Source: an uncultured Acetatifactor sp.
Lineage (GTDB): Bacteria; Bacillota; Clostridia; Lachnospirales; Lachnospiraceae
Length of the DNA stretch: 30,084 nucleotides
Reading direction: 5' to 3'
Assembly: GCF_910585425.1 (NCBI RefSeq)
Contig: NZ_CAJUCP010000030.1
Location: 29,850-59,933 of the forward strand
Position 1 is the stretch's first letter. Each line of letters starts with the position of its first letter. A model generated the notes under the pieces. That model was not told the DNA's origin. It saw only the letters and a program-made list of their open reading frames with translations, and did no database searches. Of the stretch, positions 13,377 to 21,881 are shown in pieces. A program made the translations under genes and the position numbers.

Positions 13377-14926
13377 GGAAGAGCCTGTGGGTGGCGTTTT
13401 TTTGGATGGGCCTGGCGCTTGTGGGCATTCCCCTTGCCTGGGCGCTGGTGGACAGTGGGAAGGAGAGGATCCTGATTACGGAGGAAGTCCTGGGGGGAGA
13501 TCCGGAGGCGGCGTCCGGCGTCACGCTGCGGGTTGCGTCCCATTGGAGCGGGAATCTCCTGTGGGATACGGAATATACCGTGGGCAGCGGCCAGGCGGCG
13601 CGCAGCGGGTTCACCTTTTCGGCCGGCGGCGTGGAATGGGGATATGGGCAGAGGAGGTCCGCAAGTGCGGATTTCCTCTACGGGGCAGGCTACGGGACGG
13701 CCATCACTGTGGAGGGCTCCCTCCTGAATCCGGAGAGCGTTCTCTACCCTGAAATCGCCCGGGCAGTGGCAGGGCGGACCCGGGACGGAGAAGCGCTCCG
13801 GGAGACAGTCAGGATTGGCGATTATTACGAATATTATCCCGTCATAGAGTTTGGGATTCAGGGCACCTCCGTTGACTACAGCATCGAATGCGGGCAGAGC
13901 GGGGACTATCTGTCGGAACTGTTCCGTATCCCTACGGCTGAGGACAGGATAGAAGTCACGCTGGAGAGGGACCAGGCGGGGGGGTTCATCTCCTGCGCAT
14001 GGGAGAAAGTCCTGGATTCCGGAAGCGCGGTACTGGCGGACGCATCGGCCTTTGGGGAGACGGGATGCTATTATGCTTTCTGCCTGGAAGACCCGCAGAC
14101 AGGGGAGCGGGCCCACCGGGGCGAGAACTGCGGTCTGTTCTATCTGCCCTTTACCGGGGAGGACGGGTGGATTCAGGTGGATCGGACCCGGATGCGGAGG
14201 ATAGGCAGCCTGCCGGAGGATGTGGTTCCTGTGGGAATGCTCCTGGAGGAGGATAGGGAACGGCTGTACCTGACTGTGAAAGGGAAGGAGGATTACAATC
14301 TCGTAGTCTACAAGCTGTCGGATGGGGTGCCGGAGCTGCTCCAGGTAGCGGCGCTGGGCCAGGAAAGGCTCTTTGGGGCAGAGGGAGCGGAGGGGAGCCG
14401 GTATCTGGCGGATTTGGACATAGAGCTGGAGCTTCTGGCCGCCGAATTCAGTTCCATGACCCGGGAGGAAGGCGGGCTGCTGATGACCTGGAGCGACAAT
14501 GGATTCTCCTTTGTGACGGAGGAGGACGGGGCATGTGCGCTGTGGTGCAGCGGACAGTTTCCGGAGCAGCCGGAAGAGGAATACATGGGCACAGGCCGGG
14601 GATGGACGGCGAATCACATGTTCCCCGGAGAAAGGGCATGCCTGTTCGACGGGGAGAGGCTGGTTCTGGCTGCCTTTGAGGACTGGGACAGCCTGAATGT
14701 GCTGCTGGCGGTCTATGACCGGGACGGGGAGACCTTTTCCGGCCTGTACAGGCACAGCGGGACGCAGGATGATCTGCACGGGATGGACCGGAATCGCATG
14801 CGGCCCCAGGGGTGGAAAAATTATTCCTTTTTGGAGGAACGCTATCTGACGGATGTGTATGTCCGGGGGACGGGAGAGGAGGTGAAAGCGCTGGAGCTGT
14901 GCCCCGCCAAAGATTTTACCCGCTAG
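13373..14926 (+). CDS. large exported or membrane-anchored protein of unknown function
   Basis: A 517-residue protein with one N-terminal hydrophobic segment (about residues 5-26) and no lipobox cysteine, so probably a membrane-anchored extracellular protein. The remainder is acidic and aromatic-rich with repeating beta-like stretches such as YYPVIEFGIQG, GEDGWIQVDRTRMRRIG and RLYLTVKGKEDYNLVVYKLSDG; a beta-propeller-like sensor is possible but not shown. Its gene overlaps the ATPase gene by 4 bp, so it belongs to the transporter system, like an exterior partner (compare YtrF in Bacillus by position only). I do not recognise the family. Confidence 0.78.
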   Translation: MRKSLWVAFFWMGLALVGIPLAWALVDSGKERILITEEVLGGDPEAASGVTLRVASHWSGNLLWDTEYTVGSGQAARSGFTFSAGGVEWGYGQRRSASADFLYGAGYGTAITVEGSLLNPESVLYPEIARAVAGRTRDGEALRETVRIGDYYEYYPVIEFGIQGTSVDYSIECGQSGDYLSELFRIPTAEDRIEVTLERDQAGGFISCAWEKVLDSGSAVLADASAFGETGCYYAFCLEDPQTGERAHRGENCGLFYLPFTGEDGWIQVDRTRMRRIGSLPEDVVPVGMLLEEDRERLYLTVKGKEDYNLVVYKLSDGVPELLQVAALGQERLFGAEGAEGSRYLADLDIELELLAAEFSSMTREEGGLLMTWSDNGFSFVTEEDGACALWCSGQFPEQPEEEYMGTGRGWTANHMFPGERACLFDGERLVLAAFEDWDSLNVLLAVYDRDGETFSGLYRHSGTQDDLHGMDRNRMRPQGWKNYSFLEERYLTDVYVRGTGEEVKALELCPAKDFTR

Positions 14927-14943
14927 AGCGTGTTTGAAAAGGG

Positions 14944-14972
14944 TTGCAAAGCGGGCAGCCCGGGGCTATACT
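14944..14972 (+). promoter_or_regulatory. sigma-A promoter of the cardiolipin synthase gene
   Basis: TTGCAA at 14944-14949 and TATACT at 14967-14972, spacer 17 bp. It lies 18 bp after the preceding stop, so the cardiolipin synthase gene has its own promoter and a leader of about 95 nt. Confidence 0.65.
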
Positions 14973-15074
14973 GAAAGGGAACCGCGGGGCGGGAAGTATA
15001 CGGTGCGAAGCGTAGGCCGGGCCGACGGGCGCAATCGAAGCGGAGGCAGGCGGCATGCCTTACAGGAGGAGAAA

Positions 15075-16757
15075 ATGGAGATACGAAATGATGACAGCCA
15101 GAACATGGGAATCCGTCTGCTGAAGAAAGGGCAGAACGGCATCCTCCACGCGGTGTTCAGCCGCATGGGCCTCTTTGTGGTCCTATTGGCGGCGCAGGTG
15201 CTGTTCCTGGTCAGCGCCTATCAGTGGTTCCGGGAGTTCCGGCCGCATATCATCAGCGGCCTGGCTGTGTTCACCGTGGTCATGGTGCTGTATCTCCTGA
15301 ACTGCCGCCTGGACCCCACGGCCAAGATCACCTGGCTGGTGGTGGTGATGCTGACCCCGGTGTTCGGGGCGCTGCTGTATTTCTATACGAGGATGGACAT
15401 CGGGCACCGGGCGCTGAAAGCCCGTTTCAGCCATATCATTGCCATGACGAAGGACAGCATCCCGCAGTCGGAGGAGGCGTACCACAGCCTGGAGGAAGAG
15501 GATTCGGGAGCCGCGGCCCTGGTGCGCTACATACAGCGCAGCGGCTGCCATCCGGTGTACCACAGGACTTTAGTTACTTACTTCCCTCTGGGGGAGGACA
15601 AGTTCGCGGAGCTGCTGCGGCAGCTTGAGGGAGCAAAGCATTTCATCTATCTGGAATATTTTATCATCGCGGAGGGGATGATGTGGGGTGAGGTGCTGGA
15701 GATCCTGGCCCGCAAGGCGAAGGAGGGCGTGGACGTGCGGGTGATGTACGACGGCACCTGCGAGTTCGCGCTGCTGCCCCACAAGTACCTGAAGCTCCTG
15801 CGGAAGCTGGGCATCCGGTGCAAGGTGTTCGCGCCGGTGTCCCCCTTCATCTCCACCCATTACAATTACAGGGACCACCGCAAAATCCTGGTGATAGACG
15901 GCCACACCGCCTTCAACGGCGGCGTCAACCTGTCCGATGAATATATCAACCAGGTGCAGCGCTTCGGCCATTGGAAGGACACTGCCGTCATGCTGAAAGG
16001 GGAGGCGGTGAAGAGCTTTACCCTGATGTTCCTGCAGATGTGGAACATGGACGAAAGAGAGCTGGAGTTCGAGAAGAGCCTGGCTTATCCTGCCATGCCC
16101 GGAGGGCAGCTCCCTGGGCAGTCCGAAATTCAGCCTGAAGCTCAGCCCGAAGTTCAGGCCGTGGAGCAGTCCGAAGTTCAGCCCGTGGAGCAGCCCCAGG
16201 GGCAGGCGAAAGGGTATGTGGTGCCCTACGGGGACTGGCCCCTGGATGACGACAAGCTGGGGGAGCGGGTCTACATGGACATCCTGAACCGGGCCAGGCG
16301 GTATGTGCACATCATGACGCCCTACCTGATACTGGACGGCGAGATGGAGACGGCCCTGAAATTCGCGGCGGAGCGGGGCGTGGAGGTGGCGTTGATCCTG
16401 CCGGGCATCCCGGACAAGAAGATGCCCTATGCCCTGGCCAAGACCCATTACAGGTCCCTGCTGGAGTCCGGGGTAAAGATTTACGAATACACCCCCGGGT
16501 TCGTCCATGCCAAGGTCTTCTGCTGCGATGGGAAGGAAGCGGTGGTGGGGACCATCAACCTGGACTACCGCAGCCTCTACCATCATTTCGAGTGCGCCAC
16601 CTATCTGTACGGCACGGATTGCATAGCGGATATCGAGGCGGATTTCCAGGCCATGTTCCCCAAGTGCCGCCAGGTGACGCCCGAGACGGTGCGGAAAGAA
16701 AAATGGACTGTGAAGCTGGCGGGGGTGCTGCTGAAGGCGGCAGCGCCCCTGCTGTGA
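15075..16757 (+). CDS. cls: cardiolipin synthase (phospholipase D type)
   Basis: Bacterial cardiolipin synthase condenses two phosphatidylglycerol molecules to cardiolipin and glycerol at the membrane. The 560-residue product has two or three N-terminal membrane segments (about 34-55, 61-80, 88-105) and two HKD motifs: HRKILVID from His268 and HAKVFCCD from His478, each followed by the GGVNLSDEY or GTINLDYRS block. AGGAGG at 15064-15069 sets the ATG at 15075. It is longer than the usual 480-510 because a Gln/Pro/Glu-rich repeat (residues about 349-376) is inserted between the catalytic halves. Confidence 0.93.
   Translation: MEIRNDDSQNMGIRLLKKGQNGILHAVFSRMGLFVVLLAAQVLFLVSAYQWFREFRPHIISGLAVFTVVMVLYLLNCRLDPTAKITWLVVVMLTPVFGALLYFYTRMDIGHRALKARFSHIIAMTKDSIPQSEEAYHSLEEEDSGAAALVRYIQRSGCHPVYHRTLVTYFPLGEDKFAELLRQLEGAKHFIYLEYFIIAEGMMWGEVLEILARKAKEGVDVRVMYDGTCEFALLPHKYLKLLRKLGIRCKVFAPVSPFISTHYNYRDHRKILVIDGHTAFNGGVNLSDEYINQVQRFGHWKDTAVMLKGEAVKSFTLMFLQMWNMDERELEFEKSLAYPAMPGGQLPGQSEIQPEAQPEVQAVEQSEVQPVEQPQGQAKGYVVPYGDWPLDDDKLGERVYMDILNRARRYVHIMTPYLILDGEMETALKFAAERGVEVALILPGIPDKKMPYALAKTHYRSLLESGVKIYEYTPGFVHAKVFCCDGKEAVVGTINLDYRSLYHHFECATYLYGTDCIADIEADFQAMFPKCRQVTPETVRKEKWTVKLAGVLLKAAAPLL
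16119..16202 (+). repeat. seven 12-bp in-frame repeats inside the cardiolipin synthase gene
   Basis: Seven 12-bp units of the form CAG-NCC-GAA-GTT or CAG-NCC-GTG-GAG encode four-residue units starting with glutamine (QSEI, QPEA, QPEV, QAVE, QSEV, QPVE, QPQG). They form a disordered linker between the two HKD domains. The number can change without breaking the frame. Confidence 0.85.
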
Positions 16758-16831
16758 GGGCTTGACGGATAGGAGCGGCCGCTGACGGGACGGAACTATT
16801 CGGAAAATCAGAAAGGATATAGAAGACAGAT

Positions 16832-17740
16832 ATGTGGATTTTATATGCGTGCGGTTCGGCCCTGTTCGCCGGGATTACGTCTATCCTGGCCAAATGCGGC
16901 ATCCGAAGGACGGACTCCAATGTGGCCACGGCGGTGCGGACGATCGTGGTGCTCCTGTTCGCCTGGATCATGGTGCTGGTGGTGGGCTCCGGCTCCCAGA
17001 TAGGGCAGATAGAGGGGCGCACCCTCCTGTTCCTGATCCTGTCGGGGCTTGCCACAGGGGCTTCCTGGCTGTGCTATTTCAGGGCCCTTGCAATCGGGGA
17101 CATCAACAAGGTGGTGCCCATCGATAAATCCAGCACCGTGCTGACCATCCTCCTGGCATTCCTCTTTCTCCATGAGACCATAAGCCCGGTGAAGGCGGCG
17201 GGAGTGGCGCTGATTGCAGTGGGCACATTCCTGATGATCGAGAAAAAGGAAGGGGAAAAGAAGCCCGGCGGGGAAGCTGTGTCAGAATCCGGCAGAGGGA
17301 ACAAAACGCCGATCTTCCATGGAAAAAGCTGGTTCCTCTATGCGTGCGGCTCGGCAGTGTTCGCCAGCCTCACGTCCATCCTGGGGAAGATCGGCATCAC
17401 CGGCGTGGAGTCCAACCTAGGCACTGCCATCCGCACAGGTGTGGTGCTGGTCATGGCCTGGGTCATGGTCTTCGCCACGGGAAAGCAGAAGACCGTAAGG
17501 GAGATTCCGCCGAAGGAGCTTGGCTTTATCTGCCTGTCCGGGCTTGCCACAGGCGGTTCCTGGCTCTGCTACTACAAAGCGCTCCAGGAGGGCCCCGCCA
17601 GCGTGGTGGTGCCCATCGACAAGCTCAGCATCCTGGTGACGGTGGCCTTTTCCTGGATCGTGTTCCGGGAGAGGCTGTCGCTCAGGTCCGGCCTGGGGCT
17701 TGGGCTGATCGTGGGGGGAACCATGCTGATGCTGTTCTGA
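16832..17740 (+). CDS. DMT superfamily (EamA) transporter
   Basis: A 302-residue membrane transporter with about ten hydrophobic segments. The two halves are strongly alike: residues 2-40 (YACGSALFAGITSILAKCGI) resemble residues 167-205 (YACGSAVFASLTSILGKIGI), and LSGLATGASWLCY is matched by LSGLATGGSWLCY, each followed by a VVPIDK motif. A hydrophilic linker (about 136-164, KKEGEKKPGGEAVSESGRG) joins them. The substrate is unknown; EamA proteins export amino acids, nucleotides or sugars. AAAGGA lies upstream of the ATG. It starts 74 bp after cls with no clear promoter between, so it may share that transcript. Confidence 0.88.
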   Translation: MWILYACGSALFAGITSILAKCGIRRTDSNVATAVRTIVVLLFAWIMVLVVGSGSQIGQIEGRTLLFLILSGLATGASWLCYFRALAIGDINKVVPIDKSSTVLTILLAFLFLHETISPVKAAGVALIAVGTFLMIEKKEGEKKPGGEAVSESGRGNKTPIFHGKSWFLYACGSAVFASLTSILGKIGITGVESNLGTAIRTGVVLVMAWVMVFATGKQKTVREIPPKELGFICLSGLATGGSWLCYYKALQEGPASVVVPIDKLSILVTVAFSWIVFRERLSLRSGLGLGLIVGGTMLMLF

Positions 17741-17818
17741 GGGCAGGGTAATGGAGCAGGCTGATATGGAGTAAAGTTTGGAGTGGTCTTAGATGAAATG
17801 AATCTGAGAGGGCATAAG

Positions 17819-18796
17819 ATGGATGAAATTAAGAAAAGCTTTATGAAAGTGGTTGCTATTATAGAAGGTGCAAAGAAGAATGCATATCGGAAGGTAAATG
17901 AAGAGCTGATCAATATGTACTGGTGCGTAGGGCAATTTATCAGCGAAGAGGCAAAAACAGCATCCTACGGAGATTCATTTATTGATGAACTTTCCCGATA
18001 TATACAAGATACATTTCCCGGAATCAAGGGATTTAATCGCCGTGGCCTTTATCGGATGAAACAATTTTATGAAACTTATGCAGACTACGAAAAAGTGTCA
18101 CCACTGGTGACACAAATCAATTGGACAAACAATCTACTGATTTTGTCAGGGACGAAAAGTATTGAAGAGAAGGAGTTTTATTTGAGATTATGTATACAAG
18201 AGAATTATAGTAAGCGTGAGCTGGAAAGGCAACTGGAAAGTGCTTATTATGAACGTTATATGTTATCTCAGGGGAAAGCATTGCCAGAAGGGATAAAGAA
18301 AATAAATAATAATCCGTTTTTTGATTCTTATGTCATTGAATTTCTGGATTTGCCAAGTCCATATAAAGAAAATGATTTTAGAAGAGCTCTGATATTAAAA
18401 ATGAGAGATTTTATTTTGGAATTGGGAAGGGATTTCACATTTATTGATGAAGAATATAAAGTACAGGTTGGCGGGGACGATTATGCGATAGATTTATTGT
18501 TTTTTCATAGGGGGCTGCAATGCTTAGTGGCATTTGAACTAAAGATTGGAAAATTTAAGCCGGAATATGTCTCGAAAATGGATTTTTATCTGGAGGCATT
18601 GGACAGACAGGTGAAAAAGGAGCATGAGAACCCAAGCGTAGGATTGATTCTGTGTGCAACGAAGAATGATGAGGTTGTTGAATATGCAATGAGCAGGAGC
18701 ATGTCGCCAATGCTTGTGTCAGAATATAAGCTGCAATTGCCGGATAAGAAAATATTGCGGGAAAAGCTGCAGGAATTAATAAATATATCGGAATAG
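17819..18796 (+). CDS. YhcG/DUF1016 family PDDEXK nuclease-domain protein
   Basis: A 325-residue soluble protein. The N-terminal half (about 5-150) is the helical DUF1016 N domain (NMYWCVGQFISEEA, FPGIKGFNRRGLYRMKQFYETY). The C-terminal half is a PDDEXK nuclease fold with DYAIDLLFFHRGLQCLVAFELKIGKFKPEYVSKM, showing the D...ExK catalytic set near residues 225-243. Family members occur near restriction and defence genes; a role here is not shown. AGAGGG lies 7 bases before the ATG at 17819; in-frame GTG (17783) and ATG (17798) are alternatives. The gene is far more AT-rich than its neighbours, a sign of recent transfer. Confidence 0.9.
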   Translation: MDEIKKSFMKVVAIIEGAKKNAYRKVNEELINMYWCVGQFISEEAKTASYGDSFIDELSRYIQDTFPGIKGFNRRGLYRMKQFYETYADYEKVSPLVTQINWTNNLLILSGTKSIEEKEFYLRLCIQENYSKRELERQLESAYYERYMLSQGKALPEGIKKINNNPFFDSYVIEFLDLPSPYKENDFRRALILKMRDFILELGRDFTFIDEEYKVQVGGDDYAIDLLFFHRGLQCLVAFELKIGKFKPEYVSKMDFYLEALDRQVKKEHENPSVGLILCATKNDEVVEYAMSRSMSPMLVSEYKLQLPDKKILREKLQELINISE

Positions 18797-18850
18797 GCAA
18801 TATGCTGTTGAAATCGGTACATTGCAGGAGGGATATGCCTCCTGGATTGA

Positions 18851-18882
18851 AGGGCATGCCCTGGGAAAGCATGCCCTTTTTT
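18851..18882 (+). terminator. terminator after the DUF1016 gene
   Basis: AGGGCATGC (18851-18859) pairs with GCATGCCCT (18869-18877) around a 9-nt loop, followed by six T residues. It lies between convergent genes; on the minus strand the T-run is poor, so it mainly serves the plus strand. Confidence 0.88.
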
Positions 18883-18892
18883 CTTACGGCCC

Positions 18893-21121
18893 TCACCTGC
18901 AGTCCTTCGCCAGGACATTCCGCAAAAAGCCCACATAAGTCACCACGAAATACACGGCGTACACGCACAGGAACAGCAGGAAGGCCAGCCCGAAATACCC
19001 TGCCGCCGCCGTGTGGGTGCCGGTGTGGACATTGAACTTCCAGCCCAGATACATGGATATCGTCCCGCTGATCAGCGCCGCGAACAGGATGGGGCAGAGG
19101 TAGAAGCCGGCCAATTGCTTTAAGATGACCTTCGAGATTTCCCGCTGGCCCAGCCCGATCTGGTGCAGCACCTGATACCGGAACCTGTACTTGGCGGAGT
19201 CCGAGAGCTGCTGCACGGAGAGCACTGTCAGCGCCACGCAGACGAACACCAGGCCGATGTAGACCAGGGCGAAGATGATGGAGGACAGCATGAACTTCAC
19301 CTCCGGGATCAGGTTGTCCCTGACGATGTTCGTGACCACATATACCACGATATTGTCCGTTCCGCAGGCCATGTCTGTGTTTTCGCGATGGCCGCCCAAG
19401 TCCATGATGCTGTCCTCAGAGGGGAGGGCGTCCAGCTTCCGCAGCAGGTCGTCGGGGGCGGGGCCGTCCAGGTTGACGGTCAGCAATCGATAGTATGGTT
19501 CCATGCGCTCCGCCGTCCGGTCAGTGACGATGAGCAGATAATCCGCGCCGTTGTGGCCGTCCTGGGAAAGTGGCTCCGTATAAACGCCTGCGGAGCGGAG
19601 ATATGTCGGGTGCTCTGTAATTCCGGAAACCGGATTCGCCATGACTTCCGTCTCTTCGGAATGTGGCTCTGCCATAGTCCTCTGTTCTCCGGAATGCGAC
19701 TCCGCTGTAACTTCCGCCTCTCCGGAAACCGGATCCGCTGTTGCCCTCGTTTCCCCAGAATCTGACTCCACCACAATCTCCAGCTCCCCGGTGAAATCCC
19801 CGGTCTCATCCCAGACGCGCTCCTTCAGGTGCAGCAGGTATTCCCCTTCCTCTAATTCCACAGGCAGCAGCCCCGCCATCTCCCGGAGGCGGTTGTAGTC
19901 GGACAGGGCCAGATAAGTGTCATGCTCATAGTAGGCCCAGATTTCGTCCCTGCCCAGCGCCTCCCGGTCCAGGCCGCCGTCCTCATCGGTGTACGCTCCC
20001 CCGAAGGTCTTCAGATGGGCGTACAGCCATGCGTTCACGGTGTCGGTTCCGTTCTGGCGGATATCGTAGATCAGGGATTCCTCCACGCTGCATTCCCGGT
20101 TCAGCAGGTCCAGCTCCTCCCGGAAGGTATCCGAGGTGTCGCTGCTGAAGACCATCACGTCAAAGGGCCATTTGTCCAGCAGGGTCTGGTTCTGGTAGTC
20201 ATTGAACATCAGGGCGATGGCGCAGCCCAGCAGGGCCAGGACGAACAGGGAGGTCAGGGTGCCCAGGGTGAACCGCAGGGTCTTCAGCTTGGAGGAGAAC
20301 TGCCGCAGCAGGAACAGGTTCTGCCCTTTGAATATCCAGGACCCCTTCCGGCGGATATAGCAGATGACCCAGGCCGCCACGCCGGTGTAAAAGACATAGA
20401 TCGTCAGCACCAGCCCCAGGAGGAAGCCCAGGATCACAGCGCCATCCCATGCCTTGAAGAAGAACAGGAACAGCGCGAAGGCTAGCAGGAACAGGCAGGA
20501 GAGGGGCAGCAGCCAGCGCTTCGCCTGCTCGTGGGACTCCCGGATCTCCTCGTTCTGTTTCTGGCTGCTCATCAGGGCATGGATGTTCATCTTCCGGAAC
20601 TTACCTCTGCACCGGAGGAGGGCCAGCAGGTAGCATCCGCCATAGCAGGCGGCTGTGGTGATAAGGCATCCCATGCTCCATTCCAGTCTGGGGCGGTATT
20701 CCATCATGATCATGCTGTACAGGATCGCCAGCAGGATCTGCTGCAGCAGAATGCCCAGAGCCAGGCCTCCGGCAAAGGCGGCGGCCCCCAGCAGCAGGCT
20801 CTCCCGCATGTACAGGCGGGAAATCTCCTTCTTTTTCATACCGATCAGCAGATAGATGCCGAACTCCCGGCTCCTTTTCTCCAGGATGAAACGGACCATG
20901 TAGTTGATCAGCCACGCCACGATCAGGACCACGAAGAAAGTGGCCAGGCCCACCAGGACCGCGAAGATGACGGCCATCTCGAACAGTTGCTGTATCTCCC
21001 TGGAGAAGAGCAGGGAGTGGAAGGCGAACATAATGGCCGTTACCAGCATCATGGTCAGGAAATACACCAGATAATCCCTGGCGGAGCGCATCACATTGCG
21101 CAGGGCAAGCTTACTGAGCAT
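18893..21121 (-). CDS. BceB-type FtsX-domain ABC transporter permease
   Basis: A 742-residue permease of the peptide-antibiotic sensing and detoxification type. It starts with the family-typical LSKLALRNVMRSARDYLVYFLTMML, has about ten membrane segments with FtsX domains at both ends, and a large extracellular domain between the seventh and eighth segments. That domain carries five 11-residue repeats (DNA 19605-19769). The ATG at 21121 lies 11 bp inside the ATPase gene, with AGGAGG upstream; a GTG at 21133 is in frame but lies within that site. It works with the ATPase at 21111-21881 and signals to the kinase at 22423-23460. Confidence 0.93.
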   Translation of the reverse strand: MLSKLALRNVMRSARDYLVYFLTMMLVTAIMFAFHSLLFSREIQQLFEMAVIFAVLVGLATFFVVLIVAWLINYMVRFILEKRSREFGIYLLIGMKKKEISRLYMRESLLLGAAAFAGGLALGILLQQILLAILYSMIMMEYRPRLEWSMGCLITTAACYGGCYLLALLRCRGKFRKMNIHALMSSQKQNEEIRESHEQAKRWLLPLSCLFLLAFALFLFFFKAWDGAVILGFLLGLVLTIYVFYTGVAAWVICYIRRKGSWIFKGQNLFLLRQFSSKLKTLRFTLGTLTSLFVLALLGCAIALMFNDYQNQTLLDKWPFDVMVFSSDTSDTFREELDLLNRECSVEESLIYDIRQNGTDTVNAWLYAHLKTFGGAYTDEDGGLDREALGRDEIWAYYEHDTYLALSDYNRLREMAGLLPVELEEGEYLLHLKERVWDETGDFTGELEIVVESDSGETRATADPVSGEAEVTAESHSGEQRTMAEPHSEETEVMANPVSGITEHPTYLRSAGVYTEPLSQDGHNGADYLLIVTDRTAERMEPYYRLLTVNLDGPAPDDLLRKLDALPSEDSIMDLGGHRENTDMACGTDNIVVYVVTNIVRDNLIPEVKFMLSSIIFALVYIGLVFVCVALTVLSVQQLSDSAKYRFRYQVLHQIGLGQREISKVILKQLAGFYLCPILFAALISGTISMYLGWKFNVHTGTHTAAAGYFGLAFLLFLCVYAVYFVVTYVGFLRNVLAKDCR
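19605..19769 (-). repeat. five 33-bp in-frame repeats in the permease gene
   Basis: Units at 19605-19637, 19638-19670, 19671-19703, 19704-19736 and 19737-19769 encode related 11-residue units (ESDSGETRATA, DPVSGEAEVTA, ESHSGEQRTMA, EPHSEETEVMA, NPVSGITEHPT). TCCGGAA or a variant recurs in nearly every unit. The units have diverged, so the array is not newly formed. It falls in the extracellular domain. Confidence 0.85.
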
Positions 21122-21881
21122 CGGACAGTTCACCTCCTGTCAGGGACAGCACGTCCAGTATTTCGTTCAGGAATTCACGGCGGCTTTTCCGCCCCCGGCG
21201 CAGCTCGTGGAAGATCTGCCCGTCCTTCAGGAACAGGATTCGCCCGCAGTAGCTGGCGGAGAAGGCATCGTGAGTCACCATGAAGATCGTGGCCTTCAAC
21301 TTCCCGTTCATGTCCGTGAAGGTCTCCAGCAGGGTCTGGGCGGAGCGGGAGTCCAGCGCCCCCGTGGGCTCGTCCGCCAGCAGCAGCTTGGGGCGGTTCA
21401 CCAGGGCCCTGGCGCAGGCGCAGCGCTGCTTCTGGCCGCCGGAGACCTGATAGGGGAATTTGTCCCGGATGTCGGCTATGCCCAGAAGGTCCAGCATCTC
21501 CCGGCAGCGGGACAGGACCTCCCGTTTTTCCCTTTGGTGCAGGCTTAATGCCAGCAGGATATTCTCCTCGATGGTGAGGGTATCCAGCAGATTGTACTCC
21601 TGGAACACGAAGCCCAGGTTCTCTTTTCGAAATTCCGATAATTTATTTTCGGAAAGCTCCGTGATGTCCACGTTTTCGTAATAGATATGTCCGGCGGTGA
21701 CGCTGTCGATGGTGGACAGCATGTTCAGCAGCGTGGTCTTGCCGGAGCCGGAGGCCCCCATGACGCCCACGAACTCGCCCCTGTCCACACGGAAACTGAC
21801 CCGGTCTACAGCCTTGGCGGCAGCAGTGCCCTGTCCATAATACTTTTCTACGTCACATACCTGGATATAGTGTCGTTCCAT
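21111..21881 (-). CDS. BceA-type ABC transporter ATP-binding protein
   Basis: A 256-residue ATPase of the MacB/BceA class. Walker A is GASGSGKTT near residue 38-46; the Q-loop is VFQEYNLLDTLT; the signature is VSGGQKQR; Walker B is LLLADEPTGALDS; the H-loop is MVTHDAF. GGGAGG sits about 7 bases upstream of the ATG at 21881. It powers the permease encoded by the overlapping next gene. The upstream region 21966-22030 carries a promoter-like -10 and an inverted repeat that fit control by the adjacent response regulator. Confidence 0.95.
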   Translation of the reverse strand: MERHYIQVCDVEKYYGQGTAAAKAVDRVSFRVDRGEFVGVMGASGSGKTTLLNMLSTIDSVTAGHIYYENVDITELSENKLSEFRKENLGFVFQEYNLLDTLTIEENILLALSLHQREKREVLSRCREMLDLLGIADIRDKFPYQVSGGQKQRCACARALVNRPKLLLADEPTGALDSRSAQTLLETFTDMNGKLKATIFMVTHDAFSASYCGRILFLKDGQIFHELRRGRKSRREFLNEILDVLSLTGGELSDAQ

